A stretch of 64,000 nucleotides of DNA from Balneolaceae bacterium UBA3186 (lineage in GTDB: Bacteria > Bacteroidota > Rhodothermia > Balneolales > Balneolaceae), in NCBI GenBank assembly GCA_002364085.1, contig DEXK01000011.1, positions 616,090 through 680,089 on the forward strand, given 5' to 3'. Position numbers and translations under genes: made by a program. Under the pieces are notes generated by a model, which searched no databases, was not told where the DNA came from, and saw nothing but the letters and a program-made list of their open reading frames with translations. Numbering within the stretch: the first letter of the stretch is position 1; every line of letters starts with the position of its first letter. Shown piece after piece: positions 1 through 10,047 of this stretch.

Positions 1-219
1 GCTCAAATTGGTGGCGCTATTGCTTTACTTAAAGATGGTGATGTTATAAAAATCGATGCAGTTAATAATTCAATAGATGTTCAGTTAACTGATGAAGAAC
101 TACTCGCTCGTAAAGAAAAATGGACCCAGCCCACAATGAAAGAAAAGAGCGGGCAATTATATAAATACGCCAGAACCGTTGCCTCTGCCTCTCAAGGTTG
201 TGTTACAGATGAATTTTAA
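1..219 (+). CDS. ilvD: Dihydroxy-acid dehydratase, C-terminal end (partial)
   Basis: The window opens inside a reading frame (frame 1) that stops with TAA at 217-219. The 72 visible residues contain GGAIALLKDGD and end in YARTVASASQGCVTDEF, the usual closing segment of IlvD/Edd dehydratases. The enzyme removes water from 2,3-dihydroxy-3-methylbutanoate or -pentanoate to give the 2-keto acids for valine, leucine and isoleucine. The Fe-S cluster ligands lie upstream of the window. It is the gene before ilvB in a same-strand run with a 23-nt gap, so it is probably co-transcribed. IlvD rather than Edd is chosen from the ilv neighbours. Confidence 0.9.
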   Translation, partial: AQIGGAIALLKDGDVIKIDAVNNSIDVQLTDEELLARKEKWTQPTMKEKSGQLYKYARTVASASQGCVTDEF

Positions 220-242
220 TTCCACAAATACAGATACAAATT

Positions 243-1973
243 ATGGGATCACAAACAGTTACTAAGCAAAAAGAACAAACCGTCACTCAGGTTATGAGCG
301 GAGCTGAAGCTATAGTAAAGATTCTGATTGAAGAACAGATACAAGTAGCTTTTGGGTATCCCGGTGGAGCAATAATGCCGGTTTACGATGCTCTTTATGA
401 TGAACAAGATCGTATTCAGCATGTGCTGGCACGCCACGAACAAGGAGCAATACATGCTGCTCAAGGTTATGCTCGTGCTACTTCTAAACCAGGTGTTTGT
501 TTTGCAACATCAGGCCCGGGAGCTACCAATCTGATAACAGGTATTGCTGACGCACAAATTGATTCAACTCCTTTGGTCTGTATTACGGGACAAGTGCCCT
601 CTTCACTACTTGGAAGTGATGCCTTTCAAGAAACTGATGTAATTGGGATTTCAATGCCTGTTACTAAATGGAATTGTCAAATTACTGATGCCACTGAAAT
701 ACCTGAAGCACTTGCAAAAGCATTTTATATAGCAAAATCAGGTCGGCCCGGACCAGTTTTAGTTGATATCACTAAAGATGCCCAGTTCCAAAAATTTGAT
801 TATAGCTATACCCCATATAAAAAAATAAGGAGCTACGTTCCAAAACCTGAAATTGATTTATCAAGTATTGAAAAAGCCGCTGTAGAAATAAATAATGCAA
901 AACGCCCGCTAATACTATTTGGACAAGGAGTTATTCTTGCAAATGCGGAAAAAGAATTTAAAAAATTAGTCGAAAAAACCGGAATTCCATCAGCGTGGAC
1001 CATCCTTGGTTTATCAGCACTTGAAACAGACCATCCTTTAAATGTTGGAATGTTAGGCATGCATGGGAATTACGGTCCCAATTTGCTTACTAACGAGTGC
1101 GATGTATTAATTGCAATCGGAATGAGGTTTGACGACCGAGTAACCGGAAACCTTACTAAATACGCGAAACAAGCGAAAGTAATACACTTTGAAATCGATC
1201 CTGCTGAAATCAATAAAAATGTTAAAGCAGACATTCCCGTTTTAGGAGATGCCAAAGAAACAATTTCTCACCTGCTTAAACTAGTAAAACCAAATAGCCA
1301 TGAGAACTGGTTTCAAAGATTTCAGGAATGTGCAAAAATTGAACAAGAAAAAGTGATTAATAGAGAACTTCATCCTGATACCGGGTCTCTTTCTATGGGT
1401 GAAGTCATCAATATTATTAATAAATATACAAAAGGTGATGCCATAATAGTGTCAGATGTAGGGCAACATCAAATGGTTGCTTGCAGGTACTCTAAATTTT
1501 CGAAATCTAAAAGCAATATTACATCAGGAGGATTAGGAACTATGGGTTTTGGCCTTCCTGCAGCACTAGGAGCCAAACTTGGTGTTCCAGACCGAACAGT
1601 TATTGCAATAATTGGTGATGGAGGTTTTCAAATGACTATTCAGGAGCTCGCTACAATTTATCAAACCAAAGCTAAAGTAAAATTACTACTACTCAATAAT
1701 GAGTTTTTAGGAATGGTTAGGCAGTGGCAACAACTGTTTTTTGATAAAAGATATTCGTCTACAGAGTTAATCAATCCTGATTTTCAAACTATTGTTAAAG
1801 GCTACTACATCCCCACCAAAAAAGTAACGGAAAGAGAACACCTTGAAAAAGCAATTGAGGAATTTATAAACTACGATGGAGCCTATTTTTTGGAAGTTAT
1901 GGTTGGCAAAGAAAATAATGTATTCCCTATGGTTCCTAGCGGTGCCGGAGTTTCTGAAATAAGGTTGGAGTGA
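243..1973 (+). CDS. ilvB: Acetolactate synthase, large (catalytic) subunit
   Basis: 576 residues, the normal length for this ThDP- and FAD-dependent enzyme, which condenses pyruvate with pyruvate or 2-ketobutyrate as the first common step of branched-chain amino acid synthesis. The N-terminal ThDP domain carries the activating glutamate in RHEQGAIHAAQGYAR (E66) and a FATSGPGATN segment. The central FAD-binding domain follows, and the C-terminal ThDP/Mg motif runs from G458-D459-G460 to N485-N486. A short 15-20-residue extension precedes the conserved MSGAEAIVKIL start; ATG 243 is the first start after the ilvD stop. It lies 4 nt upstream of ilvN, which encodes its regulatory partner, so the holoenzyme is encoded as a unit. 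Confidence 0.97.
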   Translation: MGSQTVTKQKEQTVTQVMSGAEAIVKILIEEQIQVAFGYPGGAIMPVYDALYDEQDRIQHVLARHEQGAIHAAQGYARATSKPGVCFATSGPGATNLITGIADAQIDSTPLVCITGQVPSSLLGSDAFQETDVIGISMPVTKWNCQITDATEIPEALAKAFYIAKSGRPGPVLVDITKDAQFQKFDYSYTPYKKIRSYVPKPEIDLSSIEKAAVEINNAKRPLILFGQGVILANAEKEFKKLVEKTGIPSAWTILGLSALETDHPLNVGMLGMHGNYGPNLLTNECDVLIAIGMRFDDRVTGNLTKYAKQAKVIHFEIDPAEINKNVKADIPVLGDAKETISHLLKLVKPNSHENWFQRFQECAKIEQEKVINRELHPDTGSLSMGEVINIINKYTKGDAIIVSDVGQHQMVACRYSKFSKSKSNITSGGLGTMGFGLPAALGAKLGVPDRTVIAIIGDGGFQMTIQELATIYQTKAKVKLLLLNNEFLGMVRQWQQLFFDKRYSSTELINPDFQTIVKGYYIPTKKVTEREHLEKAIEEFINYDGAYFLEVMVGKENNVFPMVPSGAGVSEIRLE

Positions 1974-1977
1974 TAAA

Positions 1978-2508
1978 ATGGAAAAAGAAGAATTTACAAT
2001 AACGGCGTATACAGAAAACCAAGTAGGATTACTGCATCGTATTACTATCATTTTTACCAAAAGGAAAGTTAATATCGAAAGCCTAACAACTTCTGAAAGT
2101 GAAAAAGAAGGTATTCACAGATTTACAATTGCTATAACGGAAACTGAGGTTGTTGTTGAAAAAATTGTGAAACAAATAGAAAAACAAGTAGAGGTTTTAA
2201 AAGCAGATTTCTACAAAAATAAAGAGGTAGTACAGCAAGAAGTCGCTCTTTATAAGATTCCTACTAAGTCATTAACAAATGGAATTGAAGTTGAACGCAT
2301 TGTGAGGCAGCATAATGCTCGCTTTCTTACTATAGAAAAAGATTTCCTTGTTATAGAGAAAGCGGGTTTTCGACGAGAAACTAAAGCTTTGTTCGATGAT
2401 CTGAAACCGTTTGGAATAAATGAATTTGTAAGGTCTGGTCGGGTAGCTGTGGCCCGAGAAGAACATGGCATTGGAGAAGCAGTAGAGAAATTATTAGCAC
2501 AAAATTAA
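1978..2508 (+). CDS. ilvN: Acetolactate synthase, small (regulatory) subunit
   Basis: 176 residues. An ACT domain fills residues about 4-80 (FTITAYTENQVGLLHRITIIF, then RKVNIESLTTS), followed by the C-terminal ALS small-subunit domain containing VRSGRVAVARE. The family binds valine and confers feedback inhibition and full activity on the IlvB subunit. The start lies 4 nt after the ilvB stop, which suggests tight translational coupling. A 47-nt AT-rich gap separates it from ilvC. Confidence 0.96.
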   Translation: MEKEEFTITAYTENQVGLLHRITIIFTKRKVNIESLTTSESEKEGIHRFTIAITETEVVVEKIVKQIEKQVEVLKADFYKNKEVVQQEVALYKIPTKSLTNGIEVERIVRQHNARFLTIEKDFLVIEKAGFRRETKALFDDLKPFGINEFVRSGRVAVAREEHGIGEAVEKLLAQN

Positions 2509-2555
2509 TGCTAAAATCATCATCAATTAATTATCTAAATAAAAAAAACAAATAA

Positions 2556-3602
2556 ATGGCACTTTTAAATTTTGGCGGAGTTGAAGAACAAGTTATTACC
2601 AGAGAAGAATTTCCTCTTAAAAAAGCTCAGGAGGTTTTAAAAGATGAAGTGATAGCTGTTGTCGGATATGGAGTTCAAGGCCCCGGACAAGCCTTAAATC
2701 TGAGAGATAATGGCTTTAATGTAATAGTAGGACAACGTAAAAATTCTAAAACTTGGGAAAAAGCCAAGAATGATGGTTGGGTGCCCGGTGAAACACTCTT
2801 TGAGATAGAAGAAGCTTGCGAAAAGGGAAGCATCATTCAATATCTATTATCCGATGCCGGACAGATTTCTTTGTGGCCTACCGTAAAAAAACATCTTACA
2901 AAAGGTAAAGCACTCTATTTTTCTCATGGTTTTGGAATCACTTATAAAGAACGCACCGGAATTATACCTCCCGAAGATGTAGATGTAATTCTTGTCGCTC
3001 CAAAAGGATCCGGAACATCCCTAAGAAGAATGTTTCTTGAAGGTAGAGGTCTCAATTCCAGTTATGCTATTTTTCAGGATGCTACAGGTAATGCAGTAGA
3101 TAGAGTTTCAGCTTTAGGGATTGGTGTAGGATCAGGTTATCTATTCCAAACTGATTTCAAAAAAGAAGTATTCAGTGATCTAACTGGTGAACGTGGCACA
3201 TTAATGGGTGCGATTCAAGGAATTTTTGCCGCACAATATGAAGTATTGCGTTCTAATGGCCACTCCCCTTCTGAAGCGTTTAATGAAACAGTTGAAGAAT
3301 TAACACAGTCATTGATGCCTTTAGTTGCAGAAAATGGAATGGATTGGATGTATGCTAACTGCTCAACTACCGCTCAAAGAGGTGCTCTTGATTGGTGGAA
3401 AAAATTCCGAGATGCCTCAAAGCCTGTTTTTGAAGAATTATATTCTGAGGTAGCCGCCGGTAACGAAGCTCAACGATCAATTGATTCCAATAGTCAGGAT
3501 GATTACAGAGAAAAGCTCGAAGAAGAACTCAAAGAACTCAGAGAGTCAGAAATGTGGAAGGCAGGCGCAACAGTGCGTACGCTGCGTCCTGAAAATAATT
3601 AA
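2556..3602 (+). CDS. ilvC: Ketol-acid reductoisomerase
   Basis: 348 residues. It carries out the NADPH-dependent isomeroreduction of acetolactate or acetohydroxybutyrate. The Rossmann fingerprint GYGVQGPG is at residues 37-44, with basic residues in GQRKNSKTW for the NADP phosphate. Catalytic His lies in SHGFGI (H124) and the Mg ligands in DLTGE (D208, E212). The C-terminal knotted domain is short, so this is nearer the short-form enzyme than the ~490-residue plant/enterobacterial form. QGPG in place of the more familiar QGHA is seen, I believe, in Bacteroidota homologues. It sits between ilvN and ilvA in the operon. Confidence 0.96.
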   Translation: MALLNFGGVEEQVITREEFPLKKAQEVLKDEVIAVVGYGVQGPGQALNLRDNGFNVIVGQRKNSKTWEKAKNDGWVPGETLFEIEEACEKGSIIQYLLSDAGQISLWPTVKKHLTKGKALYFSHGFGITYKERTGIIPPEDVDVILVAPKGSGTSLRRMFLEGRGLNSSYAIFQDATGNAVDRVSALGIGVGSGYLFQTDFKKEVFSDLTGERGTLMGAIQGIFAAQYEVLRSNGHSPSEAFNETVEELTQSLMPLVAENGMDWMYANCSTTAQRGALDWWKKFRDASKPVFEELYSEVAAGNEAQRSIDSNSQDDYREKLEEELKELRESEMWKAGATVRTLRPENN

Positions 3603-3632
3603 ACACAACAGAATAAATACACTCTTGATTTC

Positions 3633-4889
3633 GTGAAAGTTCGTACAACCTATTATCCAGCTTTAGAGGATGTTAAAAAAGCTGCTGAACTCTTACGTTC
3701 GGAAGTTTATCAAACGCCTTTACAACAAAGCTTTACTCTTTCAGAAAGGTTTAATTCTAACATTTTCTTAAAAAGAGAAGACACTCAGATAGTTCGTTCC
3801 TATAAAATAAGAGGAGCCTATAACAAGATACGTTCTTTAGAAGGTTCTGAACGATGTGTTGTATGTGCGAGTGCTGGAAATCATGCACAAGGGGTTGCTT
3901 TATCTTGCTACAGGCTTGGCATAAAAGGAGTTATTTTTATGCCTGCAACCACTCCCAAACAAAAAATACAACAGGTAAATATGTTTGGAAAAGATAAAGT
4001 TGAGATTATTATTGAAGGAGATACATTCGATGATTCTTCTAAGTTGGCAAAAAAATACTGTGAAGAACACAATGGAATTTATGTGCATCCTTTTAATGAT
4101 GAATTAGTAATTGAAGGCCAAGCAACTGTTGGATTGGAAATATGTAACGACGCTGATTTTGAAATTGATTACTTATTTCTACCAGTTGGCGGTGGTGGAC
4201 TTTCTGCCGGAGTTTCCAGTGTTTTTAAAACTTTAAGCCCGAAAACTAAAATTATTGGCGTTGAACCTAAAGGGGCTCCTGCCATGTACGAAGCTTTTAA
4301 AAATGGAGAAATTTGTGAATTAAAAGAAATTGATAAATTCGTGGATGGTGCATCTGTAAAAAAAGTGGGCGAACTGAATTTTCCGGTATGTAAAGAAAAT
4401 TTAGATGAAATAGCCCTAGCAGATGAAGGAAAATTATGCTCTACCATTATTCAAATGTATAATGAAAATGGAATTGTATTAGAGCCTGCCGGAGCACTTT
4501 CAATTGCCATACTAGACCAGTTTAAAGAAGAAATAAATGGAAAAAATGTAGTTTGTATCCTCTCTGGTGGCAATAATGATATTACCCGAACTGAAGAAAT
4601 ACGTGAGCGATCACTCTTGTATGAAGGCTTGATGCATTATTTTATCATTCGTTTTCCTCAAAGAGCCGGAGCACTAAAAGAATTTGTAGAAGATATACTG
4701 GGAGAACATGATGATATAGTTCATTTTGAATACATCAAAAAAACATCCCGAGAACGAGGTCCAGCCCTTGTAGGAATCGAATTGCAATCAAGAGAAGATC
4801 TTAACCCATTGATAGAAAAAATGAAAATGAAAAACTTCTTTGGGGAGTACATTAATAAAAAACCTGACCTGTTTAGTTATATGATATAA
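3633..4889 (+). CDS. ilvA: Threonine dehydratase (biosynthetic threonine ammonia-lyase)
   Basis: 418 residues; PLP fold II enzyme converting threonine to 2-ketobutyrate, the entry step to isoleucine. The Schiff-base lysine is K58 in SYKIRGAYN, the phosphate-binding glycine loop is G186-G189 (VGGGGLS), and an SGGNND motif lies near residue 310. The last ~85 residues form one ACT-like regulatory domain, matching the short (~420 aa) form rather than the two-domain E. coli form. The start is GTG 3633; no ATG gives the conserved N-terminus. The gene links the ilv and thr halves of the operon: it consumes the product of the thr genes downstream. Confidence 0.95.
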   Translation: MKVRTTYYPALEDVKKAAELLRSEVYQTPLQQSFTLSERFNSNIFLKREDTQIVRSYKIRGAYNKIRSLEGSERCVVCASAGNHAQGVALSCYRLGIKGVIFMPATTPKQKIQQVNMFGKDKVEIIIEGDTFDDSSKLAKKYCEEHNGIYVHPFNDELVIEGQATVGLEICNDADFEIDYLFLPVGGGGLSAGVSSVFKTLSPKTKIIGVEPKGAPAMYEAFKNGEICELKEIDKFVDGASVKKVGELNFPVCKENLDEIALADEGKLCSTIIQMYNENGIVLEPAGALSIAILDQFKEEINGKNVVCILSGGNNDITRTEEIRERSLLYEGLMHYFIIRFPQRAGALKEFVEDILGEHDDIVHFEYIKKTSRERGPALVGIELQSREDLNPLIEKMKMKNFFGEYINKKPDLFSYMI

Positions 4890-4925
4890 CCTGTAACTAA
4901 GGCTTAATAGTTAAGAAATCGATTA

Positions 4926-7358
4926 ATGAAAATATTAAAGTTTGGAGGCACATCTGTTGGCTCCGAAAAAGCAATCAGAAAAGTTTCTGAAATTGTAAGC
5001 AGACAAGAACAACAAGTTGTTATCATTACTTCAGCAATAGGTGGAGTAACTGACCAATTAGTTAAAATTGGGGAGCTAGCTGCCAAAGCTGATGATCGTT
5101 ATGAAATTTTGTTATCGAAATTGGTAACACTGCATAAAGAATTGTACCTAAGCTTAACCGGAAAAAACCCGGATGAAAATTTCCATCAAATAATCATTGA
5201 GTTAAAGGAAATTAGTAAAGGTATTGAATTAATAAAGGAACTTACCCCTCGTAGTTTTGACTATATTTTAAGTATTGGCGAACGTCTTTCTTCTCTGATA
5301 ATACATGACTTTTTCAAATCAATGGGACAAGACATACAATTATCAGACAGCCGATCTATCATAAAAACCGATGATAATTTCGGTAATGCTAATGTAAATT
5401 TCCAAGAGACTAATTTGAGAATTAAAAAAGCTCAAAAGTCATTTACAAAGATAAATCTGTTTCCCGGCTTTATAGCCTCTAACAATGATTCAGTTACTAC
5501 AACTTTGGGAAGAGGCGGATCAGATTACACAGCTGCAATACTGGCCGCAGCATTAGATGTTGATGAGTTTGAGATCTGGACTGATGTAGATGGATTAATG
5601 ACTGCAGATCCAAGAATCGTAAAAAATTCCAAAGTTATAGAACATGTTTCTTATGAAGAAGCCATGGAACTTTCTCATTTTGGTGCAAAGGTAATTTATC
5701 CGCCAAGTATCCACCCTGCTCTTAGTAAAGGCATTCCAATTAGGATAAAAAATACTTTTAATCCCGATCATCATGGCACCCTGATTACAAAAGAATGGGA
5801 TGAAAATAAGGAGCTCATTAGAGGTATTTCTAGTATAAAATCTGTGTCACTGGTTACATTGAGTGGGAGTAGTATGGTTGGTATTCCCCGGTTTTCCTCC
5901 CGACTATTTAAAGCTCTTTCTCTTGCAAAGATAAACGTGATACTTATAACTCAATCAAGTTCAGAACATTCAATAAGTGTTTCTATTGATACAAAAGACG
6001 CTAAAAAAGCTGAACTGGTACTTACTGATGAATTCAGTGAATCCATTAGGTCAAAAAAAATCGACCCCATAGAAGTTGAAAATGATTTATCCATTCTAGC
6101 GCTTGTTGGATCGAACATGAGAAATCAAGTTGGTGTAAGTGGTCAAATGTTCAATGTACTAGGAAAGAATGGTGTAAGTATTAAAGCAATTGCTCAGGGT
6201 TCTTCCGAGCGAAATATCTCAGCAGTAATTAATCAAACAGATCTAGATAAAGCGCTTAATGTACTTCATGAAAGCTTTTTCCAATTTGTAACACGACGCA
6301 TAAACCTATTTATCATAGGTACAGGTAACGTTGGTAAAGCTTTTATTGATCAATTAGCTAAGCAATTTTCATTTTTAAAGAAGAGCCATCAGCTTAACAT
6401 TAAGATCATAGGTGTAGCTAATTCCAGAAAAATGAAGTTCAATGAAGATGGAATTAAACTTTCGGAATGGAGCACTGCGTTAGACAGTGGTCAAACATTC
6501 AGCAAGCAAGGGTTTCTTGATAATATGTATGCGATGAATCTAAGAAACAGCATTTTTATTGATATAACAGCATCTGATAGTATAGCTTCTTTGTATCAGC
6601 AGGTCCTGCAGAAAAGCATTTCCGTAGTTACGCCAAACAAAATTGCAGCTACAGGATCTTATTCAGATTACTTGGCTCTAAAAGCCTCAAGCAAGAAATT
6701 TGGAAGTAAGTTCTTTTTTGAGACCAATGTATGTGCAGGATTACCGGTAATATCAACACTCAACGATTTGGTGCGTAGCGGTGATCAGATAAACCAAATT
6801 GACGCAGTTCTTTCGGGAACACTTGTTTTTCTGTTTAACGAGTATGATGGTTCCTCGAAATTTGTAGATGTTATTAAAAAAGCGAAGGAATTAGGATATA
6901 CTGAACCTGATCCAAGACTCGATTTGTTTGGTTCGGATGTAAAGCGGAAAATTCTGATCCTAATACGGGAAAGTGGTTATCAATTTGAATATGACGATAT
7001 ATCACTTGAGTCTTTTTTACCTAAAAGTTGTTTAAAAACCTCTTCATTAGAAGAATTTTATGCTCAGGTTGAAAATGAAGAAGAACATTTCTTAAATCTA
7101 TATAAAAGTGCCCAATCAAATAATGCACGACTTAAGGTTGTAGCTACTTTTAAAAATGGAAAGGGATCGGTTAAACTAAAAGCTATTGATTCCAATCACC
7201 CATTTTATAATTTAGATGGTAAAGATAATATTGTTTTATTTTATACTAACAGGTACAAAGAACAACCTATGGTAATTAAAGGAGCCGGAGCCGGAGCTGA
7301 TGTAACTGCATCGGGGATCTTTGCTGACGTACTCAGGATTGCTCAATCTGATCTATAA
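4926..7358 (+). CDS. thrA: Bifunctional aspartokinase / homoserine dehydrogenase
   Basis: 810 residues, the length of E. coli ThrA. It opens with KFGGTSVGSEKAI (residues 4-16), the aspartokinase nucleotide-binding signature; GRGGSDYTAAILAAAL and DGLMTADPRIV complete the kinase. Two ACT domains occupy about residues 300-450. The homoserine dehydrogenase half starts near residue 459, with NAD(P) loop GTGNVG at 465-470, and ends with KGAGAGADVTASG. It performs the first and third steps from aspartate to homoserine. The middle enzyme, aspartate-semialdehyde dehydrogenase, is not in this window. The stop overlaps the thrB start by one base (TAATG). Confidence 0.97.
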   Translation: MKILKFGGTSVGSEKAIRKVSEIVSRQEQQVVIITSAIGGVTDQLVKIGELAAKADDRYEILLSKLVTLHKELYLSLTGKNPDENFHQIIIELKEISKGIELIKELTPRSFDYILSIGERLSSLIIHDFFKSMGQDIQLSDSRSIIKTDDNFGNANVNFQETNLRIKKAQKSFTKINLFPGFIASNNDSVTTTLGRGGSDYTAAILAAALDVDEFEIWTDVDGLMTADPRIVKNSKVIEHVSYEEAMELSHFGAKVIYPPSIHPALSKGIPIRIKNTFNPDHHGTLITKEWDENKELIRGISSIKSVSLVTLSGSSMVGIPRFSSRLFKALSLAKINVILITQSSSEHSISVSIDTKDAKKAELVLTDEFSESIRSKKIDPIEVENDLSILALVGSNMRNQVGVSGQMFNVLGKNGVSIKAIAQGSSERNISAVINQTDLDKALNVLHESFFQFVTRRINLFIIGTGNVGKAFIDQLAKQFSFLKKSHQLNIKIIGVANSRKMKFNEDGIKLSEWSTALDSGQTFSKQGFLDNMYAMNLRNSIFIDITASDSIASLYQQVLQKSISVVTPNKIAATGSYSDYLALKASSKKFGSKFFFETNVCAGLPVISTLNDLVRSGDQINQIDAVLSGTLVFLFNEYDGSSKFVDVIKKAKELGYTEPDPRLDLFGSDVKRKILILIRESGYQFEYDDISLESFLPKSCLKTSSLEEFYAQVENEEEHFLNLYKSAQSNNARLKVVATFKNGKGSVKLKAIDSNHPFYNLDGKDNIVLFYTNRYKEQPMVIKGAGAGADVTASGIFADVLRIAQSDL

Positions 7359-8278
7359 TGAAGGAAATAAAAGTTTTTGCGCCCGCTTCAGTGGCTAATG
7401 TTGGTCCCGGATATGATACTTTTGGTTTTGCTATCGAAGGCCTTGGAGATATTATCAAAGTTTCCAAAAGGAGCGATCAGAAATTAAACTTTTTACCTTC
7501 AATAGGCGCCAACTTACCTTCTGAACCTAAAGAAAATGTTGCCGGTGTTGCAATCCAGTCATTATTAGATAAACTGAACTCAACTCAAGGCTTTGATATA
7601 ACTATTGAAAAAATGTTTAGACCCGGCAGTGGACTTGGGAGCAGTGCTTCGAGTGCTGCAGGTAGTGTTTTTGCAGTTAACGCTTTACTTGGCTATCCCT
7701 GCTCTACTAAAGAACTTCTCCCCTTTGCATTGGATGGAGAAGCTTTGGCTTCTAAATGCTACCATGCTGATAATGTTGCCCCTTCCCTTTTAGGTGGTTT
7801 CCAGTCTGTGAGAAGCTACGAACCTCTAGATATTTTTAGTGTTACCGGTTTAGACGATATTATTGTACTTATTATTTTTCCTGATGTTCAAATCAAGACA
7901 GCAGAAGCAAAGGAACTATTACCAACAACGCTTTCAATAAAAGATGCCCGTGAGCAATGGGGAAATATATCGGCATTAATTCATTCGCTACATACCAAAG
8001 ATTACGAATTGTTAAATAGATCGATTACAGATCGTATTGCTGAACCAGCTCGTAAACGACTTATCCCGGGTTATGATAAAGTGAAAGAAATTGCATCAGA
8101 AAATCAGTCTGTCGGTTTTAATATTTCAGGCTCAGGACCTTCCATGTTTTCACTATTTACAAACCAACGTTATGCTAATTCATGCATGGACAAAGTAGAA
8201 GCTTTTTATACTTCAATTGGACTTCCTGTAAAACTTCACGTTTCAAAAATAAATACAGAAGGGTGTAAAATTCTATGA
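7358..8278 (+). CDS. thrB: Homoserine kinase
   Basis: 306 residues, GHMP kinase family. The N-terminus FAPASVANVGPGYDTFG and the ATP loop RPGSGLGSSASSAAG (residues 88-102) are characteristic, and a third GHMP motif FNISGSGPSMFSL lies near the C-terminus. It phosphorylates homoserine for ThrC. It is translationally coupled on both sides: one base shared with the thrA stop and an ATGA overlap (4 bases) with thrC. Confidence 0.96.
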   Translation: MKEIKVFAPASVANVGPGYDTFGFAIEGLGDIIKVSKRSDQKLNFLPSIGANLPSEPKENVAGVAIQSLLDKLNSTQGFDITIEKMFRPGSGLGSSASSAAGSVFAVNALLGYPCSTKELLPFALDGEALASKCYHADNVAPSLLGGFQSVRSYEPLDIFSVTGLDDIIVLIIFPDVQIKTAEAKELLPTTLSIKDAREQWGNISALIHSLHTKDYELLNRSITDRIAEPARKRLIPGYDKVKEIASENQSVGFNISGSGPSMFSLFTNQRYANSCMDKVEAFYTSIGLPVKLHVSKINTEGCKIL

Positions 8279-9561
8279 AATTCTATTCTACAAATGGAAA
8301 AGTAGCTCCTCTTTCTTTTAGAGAGGCCGTTATACATAGCCTACCTGCTGACCGTGGACTTTATTTTCCTGAAAAGATTCCAGTACTAGACAATGCCTTC
8401 TTAAAAGAGTTAAGATCATATTCACTTCCTGAAATTGGACACAAAATACTTACTCCATTTACTCAGGAAAGTGTTCCTACTAGAAAACTTCAGGATATTG
8501 TAACGGAGGCGTTCAACTTTAAGATTCCACTAATAGAAGTTGAAGATTCAATTTATAGCCTTGAATTGTTTCATGGACCAACTTATGCTTTTAAAGATAT
8601 GGGAGCTCGATTTCTAGCTCGTTGCCTGGCTTTTTTTAACGAGTCAAATAGTCAAGAAGTAACCATTTTAGTCGCTACCTCAGGAGATACGGGTGGAGCT
8701 GTGGCATCCGGATTCTACGAAGTTGAAGGAGTTAATGTCGTGATTTTATATCCAAGTGGTAAGGTAAGCGAGTTGCAAGAAAAGCAATTAACTACTCTTG
8801 GAAAAAATATAACCGCTTTAGAAGTTAATGGCACTTTCGATGATTGCCAAAATTTGGTAAAACAAGCTTTTTTAGATCAGCAATTAAACGATTATTTAAA
8901 TCTCAGTTCTGCAAACTCAATTAATATTGCGAGATGGTTACCTCAATCTGTTTACTACTTTGAAGCATTTAAACAATTAGAACATCAAACAGAACCAGTT
9001 TTCTCGGTGCCTTCAGGGAATTATGGTAATATAACAGCAGGTATATTGGCTCATAAAATGGGATTGCCTGTAAAACGATTTATTGCTGCTTCAAATCAAA
9101 ATGATGTAATCCCCAGATTTTTAGATAACGAGCAATACAATCCATTAAAAACTATACCTACTTTGTCTAACGCTATGGATGTAAGTGATCCAAGTAATTA
9201 TCCCCGGCTTATGGAATTAATGGGAGGAAGCGTGTCAGAACTAAAGAACATGGTTTCCGGATGTTCGTTAGATGATGCTCAAACTCTTGAAAGCATTAAA
9301 AGCTGCTATAATCAAAATTCATATTTAATAGATCCACATGGAGCTATTGGATATAGGGCACTGAAAGATACTCTTAGAGAAGATGAGATCGGATTATTCC
9401 TGGAGACAGCACATTATAGTAAGTTTATATCTACCGTTGAAAAAGCACTGGATTCATCAATTAAGCACCCTGATTTTGTTTCAGACTTGATGAGTAAGCC
9501 GAAAGTGAGTACTAGTATGGAAAATGATTTTAATGAATTTAAAAGCTTTTTAATGGGATAG
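8275..9561 (+). CDS. thrC: Threonine synthase
   Basis: 428 residues, PLP fold II. The cofactor lysine is K107 in GPTYAFKDMGARFLA. ATSGDTGGAVASGF and SGNYGNITAG are the phosphate- and ring-binding loops. It converts O-phosphohomoserine to threonine. It is the last gene of the ilv-thr run; the next gene is convergent 9 nt downstream with no obvious terminator hairpin between them. Confidence 0.96.
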   Translation: MKFYSTNGKVAPLSFREAVIHSLPADRGLYFPEKIPVLDNAFLKELRSYSLPEIGHKILTPFTQESVPTRKLQDIVTEAFNFKIPLIEVEDSIYSLELFHGPTYAFKDMGARFLARCLAFFNESNSQEVTILVATSGDTGGAVASGFYEVEGVNVVILYPSGKVSELQEKQLTTLGKNITALEVNGTFDDCQNLVKQAFLDQQLNDYLNLSSANSINIARWLPQSVYYFEAFKQLEHQTEPVFSVPSGNYGNITAGILAHKMGLPVKRFIAASNQNDVIPRFLDNEQYNPLKTIPTLSNAMDVSDPSNYPRLMELMGGSVSELKNMVSGCSLDDAQTLESIKSCYNQNSYLIDPHGAIGYRALKDTLREDEIGLFLETAHYSKFISTVEKALDSSIKHPDFVSDLMSKPKVSTSMENDFNEFKSFLMG

Positions 9562-9570
9562 TATTGGCTT

Positions 9571-10047
9571 TCAAAAATTTCTGACCAACATACTTACCAC
9601 TTTATTTCCACTATCTGTAATTAACTTACCCTTTTCTTTGAAGCCCATTTTTTTGTGAAAAGCCATAGAAGTAGGGTTTTCAGGTTTTACATTAACTTCA
9701 CAACAAACCATTGGTGTTTCATTGGCTTTAAAAAGATAATTATATAGTTTTTTTCCAAGTCCCTGGCCTTGAAACTCTTCTTTTATTACAATTCGATCAA
9801 CATATTCAAACTTGGGAAAATGATTGACAAAGAATCCATAATTAGGGCTTTCATATTCCATACCTTCGCGCAAAACAATCATAAAACCTGCAATTTCTCC
9901 CCCTTCTTCAATTACTACAAAGTGGGAAGAAATCTCTAAAAATCTCAGAAAGTCCTTTCTCTTGATACTGCCAACATGGGGTACCTCAGCTTCATTCAAT
10001 TTCCGTATCTCAGAAATATCTTTTGTATTCGCTTTTCTAATTCTCAT
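9571..10047 (-). CDS. GNAT family N-acetyltransferase
   Basis: 158 residues with a complete GNAT fold. Beta-4/alpha-3 carries the acetyl-CoA loop FQGQGLGKKLY (residues 92-102), and the C-terminal NPTSMAFHKKMGF (124-136) is the usual motif B. The substrate cannot be told from sequence. It is a single minus-strand gene converging on thrC and diverging from the aminotransferase at 10223 across a 175-nt spacer. Confidence 0.85.
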   Translation of the reverse strand: MRIRKANTKDISEIRKLNEAEVPHVGSIKRKDFLRFLEISSHFVVIEEGGEIAGFMIVLREGMEYESPNYGFFVNHFPKFEYVDRIVIKEEFQGQGLGKKLYNYLFKANETPMVCCEVNVKPENPTSMAFHKKMGFKEKGKLITDSGNKVVSMLVRNF

